Source: Actinomycetota bacterium (GTDB lineage: Bacteria; Actinomycetota; Actinomycetes; S36-B12). From it: 8,593 nt of DNA. The DNA is taken from positions 1 through 8,593 of the forward strand of contig CANMNM010000045.1 of the NCBI GenBank assembly GCA_947499275.1, given 5' to 3'. The notes beneath the pieces are model-generated. The model saw only the letters and a list, made by a program, of their open reading frames with translations, had not been told where the DNA came from and ran no database searches. Positions 1 to 6,337 of the stretch are shown here, piece after piece. Made by a program: the position numbers and the translations under genes. Each line of letters opens with the position of its first letter. Position 1 is the first letter of the stretch.

Positions 1-577
1 TGAAGTGATGCGTTGGGCGGGTTTGTGGGAAAGGGAAACTGCCGTATGGGAAGTCCATTCACCCCCGGCACCGGTGATCTGGGTTTCCCACTGCACCGAT
101 GCAGAGCTCGCAACTATTCGAGACAGTGTTAGCGAGTTGATTGTGCGCGCTCGGGTGGGAACCCGGCTTTGGCTCGGTAACCGATCAGCGTTGTCCGCGT
201 CCGGAACCGTGTTGGCTGTGCACCCGGTCTCTGAAGGAGTGAAGGTTGGTTACCGTCAACGAGGTGCGGGGAAAAATGCAACTCTCGTTGTCGTTAGTGG
301 AGGTACCGCACACGGCATAGGTTTGAGTGCGCCTTCGCCCACGACTTCGCTGCGTCAGCGGGTTACCTCGTTTGGGGTTGGAGCACTCGATGCTGCCGGT
401 AGAGCCATGTCACCATTTAGCATTGGTGGAAAGCAACGCTGGTTTGCCGAACCCCCACACCAACACGTCTCTATGTTGTGGTTGAACAACGAATCTGTTC
501 TACCACGCGTGGGTGATCAGGTGCCTGCTCAAGTACGGTTCACTACATCACGCTTTGACTCTGTGTCTGTTGTCTGA
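1..577 (+). CDS. Alanine racemase-like PLP-fold protein, C-terminal part (5' end outside window)
   Basis: The frame is open to the left edge (first complete codon at position 2) and ends with TGA at 575-577, so about 191 C-terminal residues are visible. The pattern resembles the C-terminal half of an alanine-racemase-like protein known from actinobacterial genomes. A GTRLWLG segment sits about 53 residues in. It is followed by a beta-rich region with glycine-rich turns (GGTAHGIGL) and a final segment of the type VGD-x-V-x-A-x-VRFTT-x-FD, which looks like the closing strand of the racemase C-terminal barrel. From memory, relatives in Streptomyces lie beside a FemAB-type peptidoglycan-bridge gene and near the same GT87/PBP/ino1 cluster, so a role in cell-wall amino-acid supply is plausible. 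The PLP lysine would lie upstream and cannot be checked, so true racemase activity is unproven. The GTG at 5 and ATG at 8 are probably internal codons. The last 49 bp overlap the opposite-strand gene. Confidence 0.6.
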   Translation, partial: EVMRWAGLWERETAVWEVHSPPAPVIWVSHCTDAELATIRDSVSELIVRARVGTRLWLGNRSALSASGTVLAVHPVSEGVKVGYRQRGAGKNATLVVVSGGTAHGIGLSAPSPTTSLRQRVTSFGVGALDAAGRAMSPFSIGGKQRWFAEPPHQHVSMLWLNNESVLPRVGDQVPAQVRFTTSRFDSVSVV

Positions 578-1851
578 TCTTGTTGGGTGTCAATCGCGAC
601 CCGAATTGCAAAGTAGAGCGTCGCTGAAATGTGGACGAAGGTAGCTGCTGCATACCATTGGGGTGTAAGTGTTTGTGATCCTTCAATTCCGTATCCGGCG
701 AGGAACCACCAGATCCCAATAAAGTAGACAACTTCACCGAACTGCCAGATCAGGAAGTCTCGCCAGTTGGGCCGAGCCAATACGGCAATCGGTACTAGCC
801 AGAGTACATATTGCGGTGAATACACCTTGTTGGTAACGACAAATGCGGCGAGAATCAGGAATGAAATCTGTGCAATGTTTGGTGAACTTGGGGCCCTCTT
901 TACCAGAAATGCAATCCCAATGAGCAGGAGCGCGAATAGTGCGGTTGACGCATAATTGAGTAAGTTGTTGGGGATTGTTGGCAGACCTATTTGGGTTAAG
1001 GCGTACCAGAAAGAACCGAAATCAATTGATCGGCCAAAGTTGAACGTGTAAAAGTGAATCCATCCTTCAAAGTTTGCGATGGCAAAAGGGACGTTGACCG
1101 TAAGGAAAGTTAAGATTGCCGCTGCGATCATGGTCAGTGTTGGTCGCCATGAATTACTTTTCCACGCTAAAAGAATAAAGCCGAAGAGAAGAAATATTGG
1201 ATAAAACTTTGACGCTATGGCAAGACCGAGTAAAACTCCCGTAAGTGCTGATTTCTCTTTGGACCAGGCAAGAAATGCCAAGGCAACCAGTGCAATCGGA
1301 ATGAGATCCCAGTTAATTGTTGCAGCAAAAATCATGGTGGGAGCAAAAACAATCATTGAAGCTCGCCACGGATCTTTCGGCTTAGTCAATGCAGTCGCGA
1401 CTATGGTGACAACAAAGGGAATGAATAGAAGAATTACGTTGACATCGAAGAACGCTCGGTATCCGTCAGGGTAGAGCGGAAGGACCCACCCGGTAATGAC
1501 CGCCGAGATATACATGAAGACACCGGTACCAACCGGATACTCCAAATATATTTCGTTTGATCCCGTTTGGATATAGGGAAATATTCCTTCGGCGAATCCT
1601 CGGTCCACATAAAGCGGTGGGATATCCGAGTAACACAGGTGCATGTAACGCTGGGGGTCACCCCAGCCGTTCGCCACACACGAAAAATCCAGGAAATATC
1701 CCAAGGAATAGGTCATCGCAGCCAAAATAATGAGAACGTAGATCGGCGGGAGAAGTGTGTAACTTCGATTGGCGAGTCGGCCAAACGGTCCGCCGAGACG
1801 CTCGGTGATTTTTGGCTCGCTCACGGTAGGATTATGGACTACCTTCGTCAA
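529..1851 (-). CDS. GT87/DUF2029-type polytopic membrane glycosyltransferase
   Basis: A 440-residue integral membrane protein with about ten or more hydrophobic segments (for example 34-54, 108-125, 138-156, 164-196, 203-229, 239-259, 300-317, 328-342, 347-359, 370-386, 398-417). It matches the actinobacterial family that includes M. tuberculosis Rv0051. After the first membrane segment it has CYSDIPPLY (73-81), whose Asp76 sits where GT-C enzymes keep a catalytic aspartate in the first large external loop. Family-like segments follow: EYPVGTGVFM (104-113), NWDLIPIAL (180-188), ASKFYPIF (213-220) and VYSPQYVLWLVP (343-354). Such proteins are thought to transfer a sugar, often mannose, from a polyprenyl-phosphate donor on the outer membrane face; the acceptor here is unknown. 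The TTG start overlaps the PBP stop by 20 nt, suggesting translational coupling. A GTG at 1824 is an alternative, and neither has a good Shine-Dalgarno. The tail after residue 420 is polar, not family-conserved, and holds the antisense overlap. Confidence 0.85.
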   Translation of the reverse strand: MTKVVHNPTVSEPKITERLGGPFGRLANRSYTLLPPIYVLIILAAMTYSLGYFLDFSCVANGWGDPQRYMHLCYSDIPPLYVDRGFAEGIFPYIQTGSNEIYLEYPVGTGVFMYISAVITGWVLPLYPDGYRAFFDVNVILLFIPFVVTIVATALTKPKDPWRASMIVFAPTMIFAATINWDLIPIALVALAFLAWSKEKSALTGVLLGLAIASKFYPIFLLFGFILLAWKSNSWRPTLTMIAAAILTFLTVNVPFAIANFEGWIHFYTFNFGRSIDFGSFWYALTQIGLPTIPNNLLNYASTALFALLLIGIAFLVKRAPSSPNIAQISFLILAAFVVTNKVYSPQYVLWLVPIAVLARPNWRDFLIWQFGEVVYFIGIWWFLAGYGIEGSQTLTPQWYAAATFVHISATLYFAIRVAIDTQQDQTTDTESKRDVVNRT

Positions 1852-3958
1852 TCAGCTGATCTGTTGGTGGCGCATCGGGTCCGAACTCATTCAAGGGATC
1901 AGCGCTTTCGTTGGAATCAACGACTGCGGGATCTGATCCCGTGGTTTCTGGCCCGAACTCATTTATTACTTCGGGTATTGGACAACCGTATGGAATCTCT
2001 TCCAGATCGGTTTCAATAAAGTCTGGGCATTCAACCGGGGTAAACACATTCTCCGGTGGCGCCGGGAATTCCATAACCGGTTCTGATTTGAGAGCGCCTT
2101 TCATGAACGCCGTCCAGATTGCTGCTGGGAAAGATCCACCGGTGACAGTGGTCAACCCACCTGTTCCTGACATAGAAATTGGTATTCCGCTTGAGTCTTC
2201 TTTCGCCATGAGAACAGCTGTTGAAATTTGTGGGGTGTAACCGGCAAACCAAGCGCTCTTATTGTCATCTGTCGTACCAGTTTTCGCGGCCGCTGGTCGA
2301 TCAAGTGCAAGGGCAGCCTTTCCTGTTCCATCGGTAACAACTTTGGCGAGGGAATAGTTGACGCTGTTTGCGACATCAGGAATGAAGGCTGTTGTAAGTG
2401 TTGGCTGATATTCAAAAAGCAAACCGCCATTGGATCCGAATACTTGTTTAATGAACGTTGTGCTGCTGCGCACTCCTTCATTGGCAAATGTTGCGTAGGA
2501 ATTTGCCATGTCTAAACCTGAGGGTGAAGAGGTACCAAGAACAAATGTTAGGTCGGGTGATTCTAGGTTCAGGCCTGGTGTTGATTCAGGAATACCGGCA
2601 GACAATGCGGCGTCGACGACACTATCCACACCAATGTCAGCCGTTAGTTCTACATAGGCGGAGTTAATGCTTAGTTCTGTTGCCTGCAGAAGTGAGACGA
2701 CACCGTAGGAATTGTTTCCATAGTTGTTAAAGGTATAACCGTTAACGGTTGACGGTGAGTTTCCATTCCATAGTGAATTCAATTGCACTGATTGACCTAG
2801 TGCAGCGGCAAGCGCGAATGGCTTAAATGTTGAGCCCGCTTGGGCAAACTGCTGGGTGGCATTATTGATTTGGTCGGTAATGAAGTTGGCACCGCCATAC
2901 ATTGCGAGCACCTCACCCGTTCCCGGTCTCACCGCTGCCAGGCCAATGCGCAGTCCCTCTGTTCCCGACGTTGGACCCTCCTCCTTAACGGCGCGTTGAG
3001 CGGCACGCTGGGCCTTGCGGTCAAATGAGCTGATGACTTTTAATCCACCGAGTTGAATCTCTTCTTGGCCGTAGCCTTGAGCAGCTAACTGTTGCTCAAC
3101 TGCTGTTAGCAAGAATCCAACTTGGCCACCGAGACGATCCTTTTGTTTAAAGGCAACAATTTCAGGGAATTGTGTTGAATCACGTTGCTCTTGGGTGATG
3201 TCACCCAGTTCTGCCATGGAGTCCAAAACATAGGACCATCGCGCTTTGAGTCCACTCAAATTTTCTTCGGGGCTGAGTCCCGACGGGGACTTGATAACCG
3301 ATGCAAGTACTGCACCTTGGGCGAAGTCGAGTTCACTGACCGGAACCCCAAAATACGCGATTGATGCCGCTTCAATTCCATTTGCGTTTCGACCAAAGTA
3401 GATCGTGTTCAGGTAATCCTCAAGGATTTGCTCTTTTGAAATTACTGTTTCCAACTTAAATGCAAGGAGTGCTTCATTGACTTTGCGATTCCACGTCCGG
3501 TCTTGGGTAAGGAACGCGATTTTGGCGTACTGCTGGGTGATGGTCGATCCACCCTGGGTGTTACCTCCAGTTAAGTTGTTAAATGCTGCACGCGCAATTC
3601 CAACTGGTGAAATCCCACCGTGGTTGTAAAAGTCGCGGTCTTCTGCAGCAAGGACAGCCTGTTGAACTTCAAGGGGAATGGTGGCTAAGGGAACGGACCG
3701 GCGGGTTGATTCACCTAAGCGTCCTATTTCAGTTACACCGTCTGCATAGTAAACAACGGTCGCTTCACTTGTTGCCAGTTCATTGGGTGTTGGTACCTGG
3801 GTGCGGACCAGTAAAACCGCAAAAACGGCTACGCCCAAGGCAGCGAGAAGAAAAAAGATCCATAAGGTTCGACGCAACCAGCGACGTCGCCGACGCGGCG
3901 CGGTTGAATCAACGACTGTGCTCCGAGTGATCGGCTTCTTCTTTGCTGGGGTTGCCAC
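1832..3958 (-). CDS. Class A (bifunctional) penicillin-binding protein, PonA/PBP1 type
   Basis: A bifunctional peptidoglycan synthase: it polymerises lipid II through a GT51 domain and cross-links stem peptides through a transpeptidase domain outside the membrane. Numbering is from GTG at 3958 (708 aa), chosen because AGGA lies 5 nt upstream. A TTG at 4009, directly after an in-frame stop, would add 17 residues but has no Shine-Dalgarno. In order: a basic cytoplasmic stretch (about 22-31), one membrane anchor (about 33-51), then GT51 with EDRDFYNH (catalytic Glu106) and GGSTITQQYAK (136-146). The transpeptidase domain has SxxK as STFK (Ser376, Lys379), SxN as SIN (430-432) and KTGTT (559-563). 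All catalytic motifs are intact. There is no PASTA domain. The tail after about residue 640 is acidic and proline-rich, with Cys644 and Cys659 and a two-copy NEFGP repeat. It is the middle gene of a DUF5318-PBP-GT87 operon, equivalent to the ponA1 position in mycobacteria. Confidence 0.95.
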   Translation of the reverse strand: MATPAKKKPITRSTVVDSTAPRRRRRWLRRTLWIFFLLAALGVAVFAVLLVRTQVPTPNELATSEATVVYYADGVTEIGRLGESTRRSVPLATIPLEVQQAVLAAEDRDFYNHGGISPVGIARAAFNNLTGGNTQGGSTITQQYAKIAFLTQDRTWNRKVNEALLAFKLETVISKEQILEDYLNTIYFGRNANGIEAASIAYFGVPVSELDFAQGAVLASVIKSPSGLSPEENLSGLKARWSYVLDSMAELGDITQEQRDSTQFPEIVAFKQKDRLGGQVGFLLTAVEQQLAAQGYGQEEIQLGGLKVISSFDRKAQRAAQRAVKEEGPTSGTEGLRIGLAAVRPGTGEVLAMYGGANFITDQINNATQQFAQAGSTFKPFALAAALGQSVQLNSLWNGNSPSTVNGYTFNNYGNNSYGVVSLLQATELSINSAYVELTADIGVDSVVDAALSAGIPESTPGLNLESPDLTFVLGTSSPSGLDMANSYATFANEGVRSSTTFIKQVFGSNGGLLFEYQPTLTTAFIPDVANSVNYSLAKVVTDGTGKAALALDRPAAAKTGTTDDNKSAWFAGYTPQISTAVLMAKEDSSGIPISMSGTGGLTTVTGGSFPAAIWTAFMKGALKSEPVMEFPAPPENVFTPVECPDFIETDLEEIPYGCPIPEVINEFGPETTGSDPAVVDSNESADPLNEFGPDAPPTDQLIDEGSP
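1881..1963 (-). repeat. Two-copy 72-bp-period repeat in the PBP tail
   Basis: The 11-mer ccgaactcatt occurs at 1881-1891 and again at 1953-1963 on the + strand, 72 bp apart and in the same reading frame of the PBP gene. Both copies encode NEFGP followed by an acidic, proline-containing segment (NEFGPETT and NEFGPDAP). The intervening bases are only weakly alike, so this is either an old, decayed 24-codon tandem duplication or convergent low-complexity sequence. Confidence 0.5.
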
Positions 3959-4027
3959 GGTTGTCCTATCGGGGAAGGGGACAGTTTTCCAATTTCGCAG
4001 TTCTTTCAACTATTTCACTAATGTGAC

Positions 4028-4546
4028 CTAGTCCAACAGATCATCGCCCTTAAAAGACGGTACGGCGCGCCGGGGAGTTCCATCGCCGAGTGAAAAGGCT
4101 CGAATCAGGTAGTTCCAGTGACAGTCGGGGCACACTTCCACAACATAAACCCGGAATTCACCGAATTTGCTGCACATCGGCGGTAATTCCTCTGCTTTAC
4201 GAATTCTTCCGGCATAAGGACCCAGTTCATCACCGTATATGTAGTGCAAATCCACGAGGCCTTTGCTTTTACAGGCGGGGCAGTTGTCTTTTGCCTTTTC
4301 CCCATGGAACTTGGCTGCCTTGAGCAAATATGGGTCAGCCTCACAATAATCGCTGGTGAGAGCGCCTCCCCGGTGCAATTTTGTGATGTCAGCTGCCCGG
4401 GATAGGCCATAATCCACCACGTTTCGTGGTTTTTGTGGGTCTGAAACGGGTTCTGGCGCGGGAATCGGGCCTCTTTTGGGTGGATTTTTGGCCGATTCAC
4501 CACGAGCTACCCGACCTCGTACCCCTTCCCTGCGCATCTGGGCCAT
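4028..4546 (-). CDS. DUF5318 family protein, zinc-ribbon-like (conserved actinobacterial, unknown function)
   Basis: 172 residues matching the actinobacterial DUF5318 family (M. tuberculosis Rv0049 type), which is consistently found beside ponA. The conserved core begins near residue 43 with VVDYGLSR, then DPYLLKAAKFHGE (71-83). Two CxxC knuckles follow, Cys89-Cys92 (CPAC) and Cys139-Cys142 (CPDC), with FGEFRVYVVEV just before the second. Four cysteines in this layout suggest one structural zinc site, though metal binding is inferred. No signal peptide or membrane segment is visible, so it should be cytoplasmic. The first 42 residues are an Arg/Pro-rich extension that I do not recall in shorter relatives. 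GTG codons at residues 43-44 are alternative starts but have no Shine-Dalgarno, while the ATG at 4546 has a TAAACT box ending 6 nt upstream and may be leaderless. It is the first gene of the leftward operon. No function is known to me; the position suggests a link to the PBP. Confidence 0.88.
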   Translation of the reverse strand: MAQMRREGVRGRVARGESAKNPPKRGPIPAPEPVSDPQKPRNVVDYGLSRAADITKLHRGGALTSDYCEADPYLLKAAKFHGEKAKDNCPACKSKGLVDLHYIYGDELGPYAGRIRKAEELPPMCSKFGEFRVYVVEVCPDCHWNYLIRAFSLGDGTPRRAVPSFKGDDLLD

Positions 4547-4552
4547 GGACTG

Positions 4553-4558
4553 AGTTTA
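4553..4558 (-). promoter_or_regulatory. Candidate -10 element of a leaderless promoter for the DUF5318-PBP-GT87 operon
   Basis: Read on the minus strand, TAAACT (TAnnnT type) is followed by 6 nt and then the ATG at 4546. Transcription would start at, or within a base or two of, the start codon. There is no Shine-Dalgarno before this ATG, which agrees with a leaderless message. I see no convincing -35 hexamer at the usual distance. Confidence 0.45.
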
Positions 4559-4594
4559 AACCACGTGTCGATATTTAGGGTAAGTGAGCAATAG

Positions 4595-4613
4595 ATATAT
4601 CGAAACGATATAT
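4595..4613. promoter_or_regulatory. Perfect palindrome, probable PadR operator
   Basis: ATATATCG (4595-4602), spacer AAA, CGATATAT (4606-4613): an exact 8-bp inverted repeat. Regulators of the PadR family commonly bind AT-rich dyads of this size, often in their own promoters. The right arm covers most of the TATATT box proposed for padR, so binding would block its transcription. The centre (4604) is about 46-51 bp upstream of the DUF5318 -10 box, so it could also affect the divergent operon. A further half-site-like cgatatt lies at 4569-4575. Confidence 0.7.
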
Positions 4614-4614
4614 T
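4609..4614 (+). promoter_or_regulatory. Candidate -10 element for a leaderless padR-ino1 transcript
   Basis: TATATT fits TAnnnT and ends 7 nt before the ATG at 4622, placing the expected transcription start at the A of the start codon. No Shine-Dalgarno precedes this ATG. A weak -35-like TGAGCA lies at 4585-4590 with an 18-bp spacer. The box overlaps the palindrome, a layout suited to autorepression. Confidence 0.45.
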
Positions 4615-4621
4615 GATCCAC

Positions 4622-5191
4622 ATGAGTAGCCGCCGCGATGTCTTGAGCTTCGCAATCCTGGGCGTACTCGGTGACGGTCCACAGCATGGCTATGAGTTGC
4701 GCAAAAGACTCACCACGGTCCTTGGCCCATTTAGAGCACTTTCTTATGGCTCGTTATATCCAGCTCTCAAACGGATGAATGCCACCGGATTGATCGAGGA
4801 AGAGTCACTCACCCCGGCCACAGAAAGCACCGCACCCGCTCTATCCGGTCGGCGCGCTCGCATTGTTTATGCGATTACGGCAGAGGGCAAAGAAATTTTT
4901 GGTGAATGGGCCAATAAGCCAGGGCCTGAAGCCTGGGAGGACGAAGGCTTTGCCGCCCACCTCGCGTTTTTTTCCGCCACAGAAGAACGTACCCGCCTTC
5001 GCATATTGGAAGGCCGCCGCTCACGACTAGAAGAGCGCGTTGAGGCACTACGCGAATCACTCACCCGCGGTAAGGAACGTGTCGATGCCTACACACTTCA
5101 ACTTCAACAGCACGGACTAGAAGGGGCCGAGCGCGAGGTGCGCTGGCTTACGGAATTAATTGATCAAGAGAAAGTAACCCAGGAAAGGTAA
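4622..5191 (+). CDS. PadR family transcriptional regulator
   Basis: A 189-residue regulator with the PadR plan: an N-terminal winged helix-turn-helix (about 7-95) and a C-terminal helical, probably coiled-coil dimerisation region (about 118-185, rich in Arg, Glu and Leu). Family signatures are LGDGPQHGYELRKRL (16-30), YGSLYPALKRM (42-52) and the wing-proximal IVYAITAEGKEIF (81-93). The ATG at 4622 is preferred; a TTG at 4613 in the same frame would add three residues but lies inside the palindrome. The ino1 start lies 3 nt beyond its stop, so the two are co-transcribed, as in the mycobacterial Rv0047c/Rv0046c pair as I recall it. It probably represses its own operon through the palindrome at 4595-4613 and may also act on the divergent PBP operon. 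Its ligand is unknown, and the sequence does not reveal one. Confidence 0.9.
   Translation: MSSRRDVLSFAILGVLGDGPQHGYELRKRLTTVLGPFRALSYGSLYPALKRMNATGLIEEESLTPATESTAPALSGRRARIVYAITAEGKEIFGEWANKPGPEAWEDEGFAAHLAFFSATEERTRLRILEGRRSRLEERVEALRESLTRGKERVDAYTLQLQQHGLEGAEREVRWLTELIDQEKVTQER
5181..5188 (+). promoter_or_regulatory. Ribosome binding site of ino1 inside the padR 3' end
   Basis: AGGAAAGG lies in the last codons of padR, with the ATG at 5195 about 6 nt downstream. It is the clearest Shine-Dalgarno in the window and fixes the ino1 start. Its contrast with the leaderless-like padR start fits an internal operon gene. Confidence 0.7.
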
Positions 5192-5194
5192 GAA

Positions 5195-6289
5195 ATGAGT
5201 GCACAATCCGGCGGAGAAATTCGCGTAGCAATTGTTGGTGTTGGTAACTGTGCTGCATCCCTCGTTCAAGGGGTGGAGTACTACAAGAATGCCAAGGCAG
5301 GTGAGTTTGTCCCCGGACTCATGCACGTTGAATTTGGGCCTTATCACGTGAATTCCGTCAAGTTTGTTGTCGCCTTTGACGTCGACTCCAAAAAAGTTGG
5401 ACTTGACCTCGCTGATGCAATCGGTGCTTCGGAGAACAACACAATCAAATTGTGTGACGTTCCCAGCACCGGCGTGAAGGTTTCACGTGGCCACACACTT
5501 GACGGTCTCGGTAAGTACTACCGCGAGACAATCACCGAGTCTGACGCTCCAGAAGTCGACGTTGTCCAGGCTTTGAAAGATGCCAAAGTTGACGTTGTTG
5601 TCTGCTACCTACCCGTTGGTTCAGAAGCTGCAGCCAAGTTCTACGCACAGTGCGCAATTGATGCCGGATGTGGTTTCGTTAATGCACTTCCTGTCTTCAT
5701 TGCCGGAACACCTGAGTGGGCAAAGAAGTTCGAAGACGCTGGTCTCCCAATTGTCGGCGACGACATTAAAAGCCAGGTTGGTGCAACAATCACGCACCGT
5801 GTTTTGGCCAAATTGTTTGAAGACCGCGGCGTAATTGTTGACCGCACCTACCAACTCAATGTTGGTGGAAACATGGACTTCAAGAACATGCTCGAACGCG
5901 ATCGCCTCGAATCGAAGAAGATTTCGAAGACGCAGTCGGTTACTTCTCAACTCACACATGACTTGGGCGATAAGAACGTTCACATTGGACCATCCGACTA
6001 CATTGCCTGGCTCGACGATCGCAAGTGGGCATTTGTCCGCCTCGAAGGCCGCGCATTCGGTGACGTTCCCCTCAACCTCGAGTACAAGCTCGAAGTGTGG
6101 GATTCACCCAACAGTGCCGGTGTAATCATCGATGCAGTCCGCGCAGCAAAGATTGCCATGGATCGCAAAATTGGCGGACCGATTCTTTCGGCTTCCAGCT
6201 ACTTCATGAAATCACCTCCGGTGCAGTACAACGACTCCGAGGCAAAGCAGGCAGTCGAAGACTTTATCGCTGGCACCATCGATCGATAG
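5195..6289 (+). CDS. ino1: Inositol-3-phosphate synthase (myo-inositol-1-phosphate synthase), actinobacterial type
   Basis: A 364-residue cytoplasmic enzyme that converts glucose 6-phosphate to inositol 3-phosphate by an NAD-dependent oxidation, aldol cyclisation and reduction. Length and sequence agree with M. tuberculosis Ino1 (about 367 aa). It begins with the Rossmann nucleotide-binding motif VGVGNCAASLVQG (14-26). Family blocks follow: VCYLPVGSEAAAKFYA (136-151), GDDIKSQVGAT (188-198), LNVGGNMDFKNML (221-233), the lysine-containing SKKISKTQSV (240-249) and WDSPNSAG (302-309). I see no missing block. The product feeds phosphatidylinositol and, in many Actinobacteria, mycothiol synthesis. 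It is the second gene of the padR operon, with a good AGGAAAGG ribosome site, so it is the likely main target of PadR. Its stop is 29 nt before the MFS start. Confidence 0.97.
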   Translation: MSAQSGGEIRVAIVGVGNCAASLVQGVEYYKNAKAGEFVPGLMHVEFGPYHVNSVKFVVAFDVDSKKVGLDLADAIGASENNTIKLCDVPSTGVKVSRGHTLDGLGKYYRETITESDAPEVDVVQALKDAKVDVVVCYLPVGSEAAAKFYAQCAIDAGCGFVNALPVFIAGTPEWAKKFEDAGLPIVGDDIKSQVGATITHRVLAKLFEDRGVIVDRTYQLNVGGNMDFKNMLERDRLESKKISKTQSVTSQLTHDLGDKNVHIGPSDYIAWLDDRKWAFVRLEGRAFGDVPLNLEYKLEVWDSPNSAGVIIDAVRAAKIAMDRKIGGPILSASSYFMKSPPVQYNDSEAKQAVEDFIAGTIDR

Positions 6290-6297
6290 ACCTTAGG

Positions 6298-6337
6298 CAG
6301 CCGGTAGCCTCTGTTCTTGTGCAGCGGCTACCGGTTG
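6298..6337 (+). promoter_or_regulatory. Strong hairpin straddling the MFS start codon
   Basis: The arms CCGGTAGCC (6301-6309) and GGCTACCGG (6326-6334) are exact inverse complements. Three more pairs (CAG with TTG, one of them G-U) extend the stem to 12 bp. The 16-nt loop (6310-6325) contains the presumed GTG start at 6319. It lies just after the ino1 stop. Only short T-containing sequence follows, not a clean U tract, so it could be a weak terminator or attenuator, an mRNA-stabilising 3' structure for padR-ino1, or a structure controlling translation of the next gene. Confidence 0.6.

Noticed and set aside
503..512. CCACGCGTGG perfect 10-bp palindrome
   Set aside because: It lies within coding sequence, has no T tract and no second copy; a short palindrome like this is expected by chance.
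3959..4009. 17-codon longer PBP start at TTG 4009
   Set aside because: It directly follows an in-frame stop and lacks a Shine-Dalgarno, whereas GTG 3958 has AGGA at good spacing. It is not excluded, only less likely.
5621..5983. 120-codon minus-strand frame inside ino1
   Set aside because: It is a shadow of the ino1 coding sequence, with a composition unlike a real protein and no start signal.
6097..6318. Upstream extension of the MFS frame into ino1
   Set aside because: The frame is merely open there. The translation is Arg/Ser/His-rich and not membrane-like, while the overlapping ino1 sequence is strongly conserved.
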